A DNA stretch of 64,000 bases from Haemonchus contortus (taxonomy: Eukaryota; Nematoda; Chromadorea; Rhabditida; Trichostrongylidae): contig LS997564.1 in the NCBI GenBank assembly GCA_000469685.2, forward strand, positions 5,978,591-6,042,590. Direction: 5' to 3'. Positions within the stretch are counted from its first letter, which is position 1; every line of letters starts with the position of its first letter. Shown here piece by piece: positions 23,795-35,889 of the stretch. A model generated the notes under the pieces. The model was not told where the DNA came from. It made no database searches and worked only from the letters and a program-made list of their open reading frames with translations. Both the position numbers and the translations under genes were made by a program.

Positions 23795-25281
23795 CAGGGT
23801 GGGCCAAAATTATGATTACACAGGCATCACGTCCCCGAAAACGAATAGAAAGCTAATAAAGCAAACTAATTTTAGAAAAGTGTTTGTCACTAATTTCTTA
23901 TCAAAAATGGTACATTGAAACTGGGATCTGCTGCTTTCTGCTTTCACCCAACCCGAGAGACGAGGATGGACGGCATCGATGGGGACACGCAGCTAAGGTC
24001 ATGGAGCTGATCCCGGCTTTTTGGAAGGCACTTCCGAGATTATTTCACTTCTTGTTTGGGCTAGCGGATGTCTTCATCTCAAAGGCTGACCGCACTGAGA
24101 CATCCATGGGATTTAGGTGAGGGCTCCAGAATGGTCACTGATCAAAGTCATGAAGTCAGGGAGTCCTGTTTAGAAATTTCTAGACAATTTCCGATCTGTG
24201 TTCAGGAGCTTCATCCTGGCAATACGCCCGGTTGGAATCGCCAAAATGTCTTGCTGTGCACGAAGAGATCGGACAGGCCTCCAATCCAACTTTTACTCCT
24301 TAATTTACAAAAATGATCGCTGTTATTGCCTAGGCGGCGACGCTCGCAGAGGCCGTCGCAGAAAGTCAGTGAGCCTAGCGCTGCATCACTTCCATTTCAT
24401 TGGGCTTCATACAAGCTTGTCGCCCTGCTTATTGATCACCTTTTTCACCGCGAATATCTTTTCTTCGGTGGACAGGATTTACGTACGATAATTTTTTCCG
24501 ATGCGGCGGGGCAACTTTTGTGAACCAACCTTTTTCTTCTCTTTAGCCTGCTCACTGGGGAGATCACTTTCTGATCGTATTAAGGCCTTCTTGCGCAGAT
24601 GATGCTTCACGATTTCGCCCGGAAAACTTCATGAGACATCCATTCATTTAGCTATTTTGGACTTAGAATGAACTTCGTTGCTACGCAGGCCCTCGCCCAG
24701 CTTCATTAACACTCCCCCTAGATATAACCGCAGGCCTCTTGGGTTTACCACTCCTATCTGTAATTGTTCTCAACTCTCGAAAGCGTTGAATGTACCACCT
24801 GCTTTGTTATGCTAAGTCGTCTGCAGATGCACCGTGCCAAAAGTGCTTGTTAATGCGAAGCGACGATTGATTAACAAAGTTGTGACGCTTACATTATTTT
24901 CAAAATCCACCAAAAGTTCAGTATCATTACAAAGGTCGATTCGCTATTATATTATATTCGCTACCGACAGTCGCCTGTGGCGACAGCAGATTTATATCCG
25001 CTTGAGCGGTGGAACCCTGGCCTCTGAAGAAGGCGATAGCGTCGAAACATTAGGCCGTTAAATTAATAAATTGTTCCACATAACAACCTCGCACGGCACA
25101 AGAATATTTTAATCATAAACGACCATGCCGAGGTTAAAGCAAGAGAGAAGTTGGAGATTACGAAGGTAATAATGTAAACTACCCTTGTGATATGGAAGAA
25201 AGCGAACGAATTGTTGTGAGCTCAGAAAAAAATTGCTATGAGCATCAGCGCGCGCTGTAGTCATAATTTTGGCCCATCCTG
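23795..25281 (-). mobile_element. maT-like DDxD transposon (copy B), degraded
   Basis: The 1487-bp element has TA on both sides. Ends: CAGGGTGGGCCAAAATTATG at the left and, inverted, CAGGATGGGCCAAAATTATG at the right. Transposase on - is decayed but recognisable: a STEEKIFAVKKVINKQGDKL region (about 24480-24420, first-Asp area) and SPHLNPMDVSVRSAFEMK (about 24130-24070, last catalytic Asp). A Penelope-like terminal fragment is nested at 24938-25117. It inserted after the duplication: the matching place near 34.44 and 50.08 kb is uninterrupted. Confidence 0.8.
24938..25117 (+). mobile_element. Penelope-like terminal fragment nested in maT copy B
   Basis: It shares with 27484-27690 and 35030-35310 a perfect hairpin (GTCGCC-TGT-GGCGAC, 24970-24984), CCGCTTGAGCGG, the motif CTGAAGAA (25024-25031), a 4-bp stem GGCG/CGTC with loop ATAG, and GAAA (25044-25047). 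AATTAATAAATTGTTCC and TCGCACGGCACAAGAATATT follow. Linkage of this sequence to an endonuclease fragment at 27.0-27.4 kb identifies it as Penelope-like. Confidence 0.6.
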
Positions 25282-25659
25282 TAGAGAAAATTTCTACAAA
25301 TTTTGTAGAAATTAAAATGCAGCTGAGCTCACTTTGTTCTAGCTCACCAATCAGTTAAATCCGGCAAATGTGGATCTTCTTTCCGCAAAACCTCCTGACT
25401 TGCAAGTTTGCTCACTTGTGGTAGATATAAAAGCAATCAGAATACGATCCTGCTGCTGGACACCCGAAAGATTTCGATAGAGCTTAGATAAATGTTGAAG
25501 ATGAACAACTTGTTTGTTAAATAGTTGCACCTTCTCTTTTGTTTTGATTTCGGCATAGTTGCTTATGATTGAAATATTCTTGTGCCCTGCGAGGTGTCAC
25601 GTCGAAGTTTCAAGAAGTCTTCATAAAAGCTGATATGGGCGTAATCACATATATCAAGT

Positions 25660-25768
25660 TAAGCGTTTGAACCTCTTTAAAGGTGCCCGATCAGCTGCAG
25701 ACACCGAACTCCATTCCTCATTCATCGCGCATGATTACCCTGAAGTTCGCCATCCTCACTGACGCTAC
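25660..25768 (-). pseudogene. Orphan last exon of a T3-like NTR gene (relic A)
   Basis: On - this matches T3 exon 4 (start GTAGCGTCAGTGAGGATGG), but the acceptor AG has become GG and the LCAL Cys codon is destroyed with an in-frame stop following. No exon 1-3 counterpart exists between here and the GT tract at 26.2 kb. It lies at the same position, relative to T2A, as T3 has relative to T2C. Confidence 0.75.
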
Positions 25769-26149
25769 CCAGAATGGCTTCATCAAAACGGAAACAATAA
25801 TTCGTGAAAACTCATGTAGAGAAGGACAATACTGAAAATAATTGATGTGCTGGTAATAGGAGAAGGCGGTCCTGAAGGTAGCTTCACTGAGTAGCGATGA
25901 AAGGATTCAAGCTATTATATTAGGTGATGATCATCCTCACCGTTTAAAACAGTAAAAAAGGGCATCAGTAGAGATTTTTGAATCGGTTAGAGCATCTACT
26001 GAAGGTACACAGGTACCTAGTTCCAGACGAGTAGTGGAAGTGATAGTCCAGAATAGTGCGATGACGGAGAAATCCGAAAATCAGCGTTCTCAGAACTAAA
26101 TGGCTTTGAAAATGTATTCAAAATAGGAATATCCTGTAATTCCTACTCT

Positions 26150-26810
<661 letters not shown>

Positions 26811-27029
26811 TAAAGGCGCAAGGAGTTGGCTGGAAACATTTATGGTAGCCGACATAGTAGGCTCAGCCGCGATGAAGTCTCTGAATACTTTTCTCTCTAA
26901 ATAATCGCCTTTGTTAAATTATACGATGTTCTATTCGGACACGGCGAAGATGGCTTACAGAAAAAAATCGCTCCCAGTTCGGAGCTAATCCTGAGGGTGT
27001 AGAGCTTTCAAAGATAGAAGAGAATCCTA

Positions 27030-27420
27030 ATATAGTGCATGGCAAACGCCTGTACCATATGTCTCTACGGAAAAACGGGTGATTGCGCACTTGTGCGTGA
27101 TCTACCAGCTAGAATGTCGGACATGTGGATCGACCTACATTGGCGAGACAGGACGACAAGTAACTATACGTATAAAGAACATCTAGTTAGTATGAAGCGC
27201 GGAAATGTTTTAAAGCGCTTGGTTGACATAAAGTTGAGGAACACAACGGCGACAATTCTGAAGTGAAGTGCACAAGCTTAGCGCAGGAGACAGAAATTTC
27301 AGCAAGAAAGGCATTAGAAGCGTTCTGGAGTTTGCAAAGAAATCCTAAGATAAACAACAGAGATGTATGTCCATAACCAGTGACCTCTTGCCATACTTAC
27401 CGCTTTGCGAGCTATGACTC
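27030..27420 (+). pseudogene. Penelope-like element, GIY-YIG endonuclease end
   Basis: The frame from about 27091 reads VIYQLECRTCGSTYIGETGR, the Cys-x2-Cys plus YIGET signature of the Penelope-type GIY-YIG endonuclease. A one-base loss follows, then RIKEHL, ISARKALEAFWSLQRNP (about 27300-27345) and NNRDVCP, in the usual order of the Penelope C-terminus. The protein ends at about 27418. The reverse transcriptase is absent, so this is a 5'-truncated dead copy. It inserted or was retained between the first and second duplication units. Confidence 0.8.
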
Positions 27421-27483
27421 GTGATCAGGAACATCGTAATGTGATATCCCTTATTATAAGCATAAGGGAGACATCAAGAAGTC

Positions 27484-27700
27484 TCATTCGCTACAGACAG
27501 TCGCCTGTGGCGACAGCGGCTTTTATCCGCTTCGATGGTGGAGCCTGGTGAGCATTTCATGAAGTGGGTAAATATCCGATGAAATTCGGTCGTTTTTTGC
27601 CGAGAGTCAAACGCTATCGGATAATATGAAACACTTCGAATCACGTCGAAAAGTTAGGCCACTCACTCAATAAAGTGTTCCTTCTGAGAGCCTCAAACGG
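27484..27700 (+). mobile_element. Penelope-like terminal region downstream of endonuclease
   Basis: It directly follows the endonuclease relic and carries the hairpin GTCGCC-TGT-GGCGAC (27500-27514) and a second hairpin AGCGG...CCGCT (27515-27531). Further on is a decayed form of the CGTCGAAACGTTAGGCC and AATAAATTGTTCC motifs (27640-27685). This placement ties the terminal repeat family to the Penelope-like element. Confidence 0.6.
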
Positions 27701-27717
27701 CAGAAGAGTTTCATCAA

Positions 27718-29488
27718 TGTAATGTGAACAACACAGGCTGAATGAGACTCCCTGACAGTCGCAGGATACGACTATGACTCCACAAAAATAGACGATTTGT
27801 AGGAGTTCACTTGTAATGGCTATGCACTAATTTCGAATGTTCAGCCATAGATTTCGAGTGCGGATATGGAAAGCTACCAATATCTTCCTAGCATCGATGT
27901 CGCTTTCGTGCGGTGTTAATTTGCCTTTGACGTCAAAATCTTTTCTCTGATGTCCCTCCAAGCGGTAATTCTCAGTGGTGTGAGAGGGCTGTTCCGCTTT
28001 CCAAAAGCCAGGCGGTCCTTGACTCGGACGTGCAGCGCGAACCTGCTCCTGCAATGCGTTACTGGATCCCTATGATGACCCTGTCTGATATAAAGGCTAG
28101 CCAGAGCTGCACCATGTTTTAATGATTTGTCGAAAAATACCTTCGTGAGCCTTGTACACCATATTGTCTCTCATATGCTTCAACCTCCAATCTCAGATGA
28201 CTTGTTAATCGTTCGCGGCTCTTCTCGCTCCACTTATCCCATACCTACACCAGTACATGTTAGGGACAACTACACATTTTACGGCTGTAGGATTAGATTA
28301 GATTGTTTTTCCAATACCGTTTCACTATGTATATTTCTTTCGAAATGTTGAAATGCTGGTGGTACGTCTTACTTCAAGGTCATTAGCATCAATGTGGGCC
28401 TTCATCAGGATTCAAAGCACCATGTGGTAGCTTCGTGAACACTATCTTGAAGGGACCATCGGAGATATAATATTATCTTTTTCCGGTGATTGTTGAATTA
28501 TGGCAAGATTACTGGTCGGGATGGCTATCAATTCGAGCACACCCGTGTTTCCTTTCATTGAGCTGCAACCGTTATTTTCGGCAAACGTGATGTTGAGATT
28601 AGGCGATTTCGGAGAAATGGAGGGCCACGGTGGCCTAAAGACCTGGAGTTTGATCTCTGAACGTTGTGTGATAGTCTAGCACATGCTACTACTCCACATG
28701 CGCTCTACATTACTTATGCGGTCTCATTCTTATCTCGCCGTTCCAGTTTCACTTCTTGGAATCGCTTCTACGGCTGCCTTTGAATATTCATTGGCGACGA
28801 CTATTTGCAATCACGACCAGGTTGACCTAGCAGCCCTTCATCTCACAAGGAAACTTCAAGAATCAGCGCTGTACGATTCTCTCTTAAGCCGAGTTCTTTT
28901 CCAGGATAAGACTGGTGTTGCGGGTAGCTTCGGCTGCCAAAGTGGCCCATTCTGTAATCTCGCACTACGTAGATACGTAGGTAATCGGTGAAGCAGAAAA
29001 AGAGGCTTTGATCTTGAAGCGAAAGGAAAATGCATCACTTTGATCCGAGCTAGATAATTAAGAATTATCATGAACTGTGAGCGAAGAGTAGGACATTTGT
29101 TTACTTTGACAAAATAATACATCTTTTTGCAAGTGGCATAATACATTATGCTACAAATAATCAAAGACATGAGGAATAATGAAATTTGTAACGGTGGAAG
29201 TTTAGTTACCAACCTGATAATATATTCGATTGTTTATCTTTTAAGTGTTCCTAGTCTGCAAGCTACCGCGGGAATTTCAGTTTTGTAAGAGAATGAGTGC
29301 CAAAAGCTAAACAGTTAATGAGCCTTCTCGAGATGGGTTTTTTTTCGAAAGTCATAAAATGCTAATGTATAAAGTAAGTACGATCACTATCACGAAGTAG
29401 TGCAAAGATACAAAAAAAAATCAGATCTTATAGGCATTGCTGACCATCTTTTCCCTCTCCTATCATCCCTTCTCAAACTGGGCATTAC
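27718..29488. repeat. Duplicated block, second unit
   Basis: It starts near GAACAACACAGGCTGAATGAG (27725), which matches 42530, and continues colinear with 14.5-18 kb and 42.6-46.6 kb. It has neither the maT copy A nor the Tc1 element of the other units. The T1-type 3' exons that precede this block in units one and three are missing; a Penelope-like relic sits there instead. The 102-codon + frame (28683-28991) is not conserved in the paralogues. Confidence 0.65.
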
Positions 29489-29491
29489 TAA

Positions 29492-30955
29492 CCAGGGAAG
29501 GATCCCAAGTCGAAGTGGCCATTTGAAATGAGACCTACACTGCTGGACGTGTTTTTGGATGCTGAGTTCAAATCTGCTTTCCAAATTTGCCGAGCGTTTC
29601 TGTGAACGGAGTTATGAGGGTGGTTTCAGGGAGCTTAACATAAGAAAACTTAAATTACATGGATGCGCCTTTCTTCTCAACGGCGGCTTGGTGTGGTGGT
29701 AAGCGTGACGCTTCATGTGCGGGAGACTAGGGTTCGAGTTTTGTGGAGGATGGAATTTTTGCATTATATGGAATTTTTCCCTTAAGGACTAGAAACTACT
29801 GTCATGGTGATTTTATCACGTTCTATGAAGTTTTGATACTTTGCTGATGCCTTCTCCTACCCACCTACTTGTTACCGAGTAGGAGATTCTTCCGTGCGCA
29901 AAATTTGGAGCTCCGGGCGAGAACAATGCATATGACGAGCAATGATGATGCTAAAGTGGGTGTTGGTGCTAGATTGGGTGCGATGGTGCGTAGCAGAAGA
30001 CCCACCAACACCGGCACTGTTGACAATGGTCTCGTGGATATCATTCACGGACTAGAAAGCTATTCAGTGCGTCTTACCTCCAGAGAAGCAAGTGGAGGGA
30101 ATCGCACTCTTCCTCTTCCTGAATTGCTTCCAGGAGGCTAATACAGCCAACAGGAGCCTCTTTAGACCATCCTTTTAGAAACATGGTTAAACGCACCACC
30201 TCATATGTAATAGCTCATGATCTCCACTTTTGCGGGTACACACGGAACCCCATTTCCGCCTACTATCTTTTGTCTACTTTTAGTTCTGCGATGTTCGATC
30301 TAGGAAATTCCTCTTTTAATCATGGTATGGCGCCGGCTACTTGAATACTTCAATCCGGGTGATTTTAAGACGCCTACACAATTCTGTTTCCCTTCTGATT
30401 TGGGGTGAGCAACTGTGAAGCAATAGGCTGTGACGAGTTCTTTTTCATCCCTTCCTTCCATTGTGAGAAGTTCTTTGTTACAAGGATTTCGTGTAGAGTA
30501 TCACATTTGATCATTCAAGTGGCAAAAGTTATCCTACTGTGAATATAGAGTGAGGGGCATGCGAGTAAAACTGAAGTATTACTTTATGTGAATAAATATC
30601 AGCAAAATCATGAAAAGGTCATAAAACGCGATAAAATCACAGTGAGAGCATTTTCTAGTCCTTAACGGAAAAATTCAATATAATGCACAAATTCCATCCT
30701 CCACAAAACTCGAACCCTAGTCTCCCGCACATGAAGCGTCACGCTTACCACCACACCAAGCCCCCGTTGAGAAGAAAGGCGCATTCATGTAATTTAAGTT
30801 TTCTTATGTTAAGCTCCCTGAAACTACCCTCATAACTCCGTTCACAGAAACGCTCGGCAAATTTGGAAAGCAGATTCGAACTCAGCATCAAAAAACACGT
30901 CTAGCAGTGTAGGTCTCATTTCAAATGGCCACTTCGACGTGGGATCCTTCCCTGG
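29492..30955. mobile_element. Foldback element with TAA target duplication (Harbinger-like)
   Basis: The 1464-bp element starts CCAGGGAAGGATCCC and ends with its inverse, flanked by TAA at 29489-29491 and 30956-30958. The inverted arms are long (about 340 bp each, 29492-29830 and 30618-30955). Removing element and one TAA restores CATTAC-TAA-GAGTGTCC, which matches the uninterrupted paralogue at 46757 (CATCACTGAGAGTCTCC). A 3-bp TAA/TWA duplication is the hallmark of PIF/Harbinger. The 0.8-kb centre has no transposase; a 90-codon frame (29869-30141) is unrecognised. Each arm contains a tRNA-like piece (GGTGGTAAGCGTGACGC and GGTTCGAG). Confidence 0.75.
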
Positions 30956-31725
30956 TAAGAGTGTCCTGACTCCCAAGGATTCCCCGCATTTCTCTACTCG
31001 TCTCTCTAGAGCTCAGTATTTCCATTTCACGATTTTGATGACGAAGAAGAGGGAAGGGGCATGTAAAACCATGGCTGATCCTCCTGCAAAACGCAAACAA
31101 AGTCCGAAATTTCAACACTCAGAATGAGAAGTCTGAAAACGTCACAAGGTCAGTAGTACCCAACGCTAAGGTAGTCAAACAGCTCCTAGGTTCATAGAGC
31201 GAAACCATCCGCATCACGTGAAAATTTTTGATTTTGTTTGATAATACACAGTACACGATATACTCGATTTTTTGATTTTGGTTAAAAGTGACAGTGATAA
31301 AGGCACACAAGTGACAGCTCGCCTAAATGCCCCTTCCATACCCAATTTTCTTTCTGTGATACTCTCGTACAATCTCCCTATTTTGTTGGTTCTTCATTTT
31401 GAGAGTCTTCTTCCTCTGAATCCGACGATTTTCGCGCTTCTTCTCCGCCTTTGCACTATTCTTTACCATCACTTCAACTATTTCGTTCAAACCATATACC
31501 TCAATGTTATCGCGAACTTTAACCCACACCTTTAATCTAAATACATTCGGAAACTGCTTCACTATTCAGAGCGCAAGTGAGGCTAGAAGGAAGGCTTTAG
31601 AGCAGTGGTCTTGAGCTGGAATTTTCATCTATTCACCCTTTACACTCGATTTTACACCTTTCTCACGGCTTTCTATTGACTTTGATTCTTATGAAAACTC
31701 CTTTTTGCAGACCGCTCGTCAAGAC

Positions 31726-34365
31726 ATGAAGTATTTGCTGCTTTTCATGGCCTGTGTGATTTCCTCTGAAGCCTGCTTTCGCGCTCGTTCACCACTCGAA
31801 GAAGAATTTTGTTCTTCTGAATGGAGTAAGGATTTGACCGAAACCCGGTTACATTGATTGACGGCGTGTGACTTTGTGAAAATCGAACATCCGTAGTTCT
31901 ACTTACTCAATACTCCCAAAATCACACTGCAATTCTGAGTGCCTCAGCGAAAAAAGCAATTTTTATCGTCATATAATTACCATTTTCAGTGCTCCACGTG
32001 AGAGCGACAGGAAGGATCAGGCAAAACTCTACTGATCCCCACTATTTCGTGCATGATCGTCTCTATGGCATCGAAGTTATCGAAGTATATAGGGTAAGTT
32101 TCACATAGTTGATGATACTTTCAAATGAAAAGGTGTAGTTTAATTGAGAAGTGCCATCCATTCCTCGATCTGATGAATTTAGAATGTTGTAAAAAATGAT
32201 AAAGGAAATCTTATCCTCAATTTTTCCGTCTCCTCATCAATTTGGATAGCATTCATATTGATTTGCAGAGCCCGTCTAACTATCCGGAACTGCCGAACCG
32301 CTACCGTTTCCTACCTCAAGGGCTACTATGCGGAAGACAACTCAGAAACAATACTGAATACCTGCTTGCAGGTGAATCTTTTGATAGTATTGCCTTTGGA
32401 CTCCTGGCAGCCAAAATGTATTAGTGTCATCTCATTCAAAACGACGCGTCTTTTTTGGCGATTGAAAGAAAACAGCAAAGGAGACCATTGGCTGGTATTC
32501 CAATGGTAAGTCAATAAGACGCTATTGTTATCAGCAATCATTTCCAGCGCTCGTGTAGCATCCGAGCACCAAACAGCTTCCTTTCTTCAATTAGTGAGGA
32601 TAAGGTGCTGTTCAAGTTTGCTTAGGCAATCGACACCCTACCAAAGCGTTTGCCACTGACCCATGCCTTTTGTTGGCCAAGATAGTTAAAGTCGCATACC
32701 ACAACGTCGGAGAGAACGGTTCCTGAATCCAGGATTTGATATTTTTTTCAAAAATTGCCGAGCTCCGAGCTGCGTGGGTTTGCGTGGGATTTGGATTGCT
32801 CTCAGTGACAGTGTTCTTTTTGTGATTGTATGCTGCCAATCGTCGACATTATCGTTGAGAGAACGATGATACATCTCAGCCTTTTTTACAAAACAGAGCC
32901 CCCAAAACTTAACGTCTTAAAAGCGTATGGCCATGGTAAGTGTCCTCTCTCCTTCGCATCCATCCATACTCGACACTTGTGACACTATGCATAGAGCGCA
33001 AGTCCACCCATGTTTTGCCTATAGTTCATATTCCTTTCAAAGGTAGTGAGCAACTTCGATCATGGAGAACATTGCTGTTGCTTCGATAACTTCGATTTCG
33101 AATCTCGCCCTGTAAGAAACTGAGGTAACTGTACACGTATCTCACTGACCGTCTCTAATTTTTCAACACGTCCGTCACCGACTGGGTCCCACTGCACTCA
33201 ATGGAACATCAGCACTGCCGTCAGCGCGCAGTCAGACAACTTTGCAAATGCTTTGAACAAAAGGAAAGCTAGGCCCCGTTTTTGCCGATCGAGGACGATC
33301 CACTGGACCACACTGACTCACGAGAGAGGCGAGTGAAAACGTTACTGAACCCGCTCGAGGAAATCGATGATCAATGGGATGAAGGTGATGTAGGCGAACT
33401 AGGTCGAAGGTCTCAGCAGAAAGGCCGTTCTCGCTTGTAAGTTCGTTTGCGATCCAGTCTTTTCGTTAGCCCATGTGTGCTTGATTTCATCTACCCTCTC
33501 TTGGTGCGCAGAGTGACCACCCCAGCTTGTTCGTCCTTCGCTGAACATAAGCACCAATTTTTTCCGGCATTACACTATAGGAACCCTTGCCTTCCAGAAG
33601 TTTACCCATTTCATGAGATTGACATAAGCAGTAGGTTTTCCTTTTGTGACGCATCATTCGAAAATTAGGTCCTTCATATGGACTGAGAGAGGGACGATCT
33701 GATGGAGCGACTTTCAGACTAGCATGAATAACCTCCCCTTGACAAACCTTCCCTTGAATATATATAAAGGTTTCAAGAGACAGCAAATATGTCCACAAAT
33801 TGACCAGGAACCCTACCAGTCATTACAGTGAAATGTTCCAAGCTCAAACGAAAGCATATACACTCAAGCCAGCCAGGGTGACCCTGCACTACTCTGCTGC
33901 TTCCTGTAGTTTAATTTCAGGACTACAAGCCTGAAAGAGAAGGTGTAGGTATCATGTGCCGTACGAGATGACGAGTAAATGCATTCCAAGGTGTGCTATT
34001 TCCTTTTGCGAACGATTCTGAAGAAGGTAAGAGAAGATGAAGAAATGTCGTTTGGGACGAGTTTTCGCATGCCACTATGACACCGTACCCAACGTACCCT
34101 ACAGTATACTAGTGGTAGAGGGTAGAGGCATTTATTATCGTGATGATCCATTCCATGATTTCCATAACGATACATTCAGCCCGAGGTGGCCATACTGGAG
34201 TAAAATTCCAACGTAGTTAAATTTTCACTTGCAGGTGAAGGAGATGGTAATGGCACGCTTTTCGACTACCGCTGTCGGCAACCAAGAGTATGGGGAACGA
34301 TATCAGCTGCAGATAGAGCGAATCTGTTGAGCTACACATGTCGTCCTTATTTCCATGATACATAG
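31726..34365 (+). CDS. T2B: NTR-like secreted protein lacking the Cys-x-Cys
   Basis: Exons 31726-31825, 31990-32093, 32269-32371 and 34235-34365, GT-AG, phases 1, 0, 1; 145 residues, open throughout. The signal peptide is nearly identical to that of T2A. The mature start is CFRARSPLEEEF instead of CSCLP: the second Cys is Arg and one codon is lost. Cysteines 17, 29, 89, 116 and 138 remain, leaving C116 without its expected partner. Exon 3 has lost the AACG motif (LLCG). The stop that follows the last Cys in T2A is gone, adding seven residues (RPYFHDT). Exon 2 has two extra codons and a different loop. An acceptor (TTTTTGCAG) lies 15 bases before ATG. Open frame and intact splice sites suggest expression is possible, but TIMP-like metal chelation is not expected. 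Confidence 0.7.
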
Positions 34366-34754
34366 CGATCGTTTTCATTATACGAAATTCTGAAATTTGT
34401 TGTTTATCAAAATACCCCAAAGTATGTCATTGAATGTCGCCTTTCCCCTCCATGCCACTCTCAACATACAGCAATTTCCTATTGTTTCGGCAGAAATTGA
34501 AACGCAGCTGAGCTCACTTTAATGTAGATTCCTAATAATTAAGACTTCTTCGGCAGCATATGGGTGTTCTCTTCACAAAGCTTCCAAACTTGTAAGTTTG
34601 CTTAAAAGTGGTAGGTATAAAGCAACTAGTATGTGGTCTTGGTTTGGACACCCGACAGATTTTGATAGAGCTCAGACAGATGTTGAAGATTAACAACTTG
34701 TTGCTGAATAGTTACAACCTCTCTCCTGCTTCAACCTCGGCATAGTTGTTTATG

Positions 34755-35310
34755 ACTGAAATATTCTTGTGCCGTGCGTTTTCGTCAAGTGGAACAATTT
34801 ATTAAGTCAACGGCCCAACGTTTCGACGCTATCGTCTTCTTCGGACGCATGCAGCAACTCTAGATGATTTGCACAGTATTCAAAAAGCGCATCACCCCTT
34901 CTGGTGAATGAAACGACAAATTCAAAACCCAGAACCCGAAGCCTACCTCATCAAGGTTTCGCCGCTCGAGCGGATATTAAATTCGCTGTCGCTACAGGCA
35001 ACTGTCAGCAGCCAAAAAGGAAGAAACAAGCAGGTCATTCGCTACTGAGTCGCCTGTGATGACAGCGAATTTTGTCCACATGAGTGGTGGAACCTTGGTG
35101 TACACATGAGCGGTGGAACCTTGGTGAGCTATGCCTCGAATTGAGGAATTTTAATTTTGTCGTCTTATCCGCCATAGAGGGTGTGCAAATCATCTTGAGT
35201 TGCATTTAGGCCTTCTCAGAAGACGATAGTGTCAAGACTTTAGACCGCAGAACTAATAAATTGTTCCATCATAGCAACCTCGCACGACACAGGAATATTT
35301 TAATCATGAT
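34755..35310. mobile_element. Inverted pair of Penelope-like terminal repeats
   Basis: Two copies of the terminal sequence lie head to head. The left is on - (inverse of AATAAATTGTTCC at 34793, GTTTCGACGCTATCGTC at 34827-34843). The right is on + (AGAAGACGATAGTGTC at 35219, AATAAATTGTTCC at 35255). The outer ends TATTCTTGTGCCGTGCG and CGCACGACACAGGAATATT are mutual inverses. The left copy has a perfect GACG-ATAG-CGTC stem before GAAACG. Flanking sequence joins up with 50.43 kb without the insert. Confidence 0.65.
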
Positions 35311-35387
35311 CTGTTTGTTGTTCTTCACGTCGAAGTTTCAAGACAATTTCAAAAACAAGCTGATATGCGTAATCACGTATAACAGGT

Positions 35388-35497
35388 TCAGCTTTCAAAC
35401 GTCTCTAAGGCTATCCTATCAGCTGCAGACACCGAACTCAACTTCTCGCTCATCGCGCATAGATTACCCTGAAGCACGCCATCCACACTGATGCTAC
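35388..35497 (-). pseudogene. Orphan last exon of a T3-like NTR gene (relic B)
   Basis: It is open over the whole 110 bases of T3 exon 4, with an acceptor (CTAG) and stop TGA, encoding SISVDGVLQ, NLCAMSEK and VSAADRIAL. The invariant Trp is Leu and the final Cys is Ser. No exons 1-3 are found upstream on - before the paralogy ends near 35.87 kb. This is the same downstream position as T3 relative to T2C. Confidence 0.78.
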
Positions 35498-35889
35498 CTA
35501 GAATGCGTGCATCAAAACGGAAACAATGATTCGTGAAAGACTCATGGATAGAAGGACAACACTGAAAATAATTGCTGAGCAGGTACTAGAAGAAGGCGAT
35601 CCTGAAGATAGCTCCACTGAGTAGCGACAAAAGGAATCAAGCTATTATATTTGGCGGGGATCATGCTCATCGTTCAGAACAGCCAAAGTGGGCATCATTA
35701 GAGGTTTTCGAATTGGTCAGAGCTGCTACCGGAAGTATAAACCACGACAATTTGGGGTACCTAGTTTTGGACGAGTGGTGGAAGAGATAGTTCAGAATAG
35801 CGCGATGGCGGAGAAAACGCAAAAATCAGCGTTTTCTTAGAAGTAAATGGCCTTGAAAATGTATTAAAAATATGAATATTCCATAAAAT

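Noticed and set aside
24834..25061. 75-codon + frame with Arg/Ser-rich start
   Set aside because: It spans the maT copy B subterminal region and the nested Penelope fragment; not a gene.
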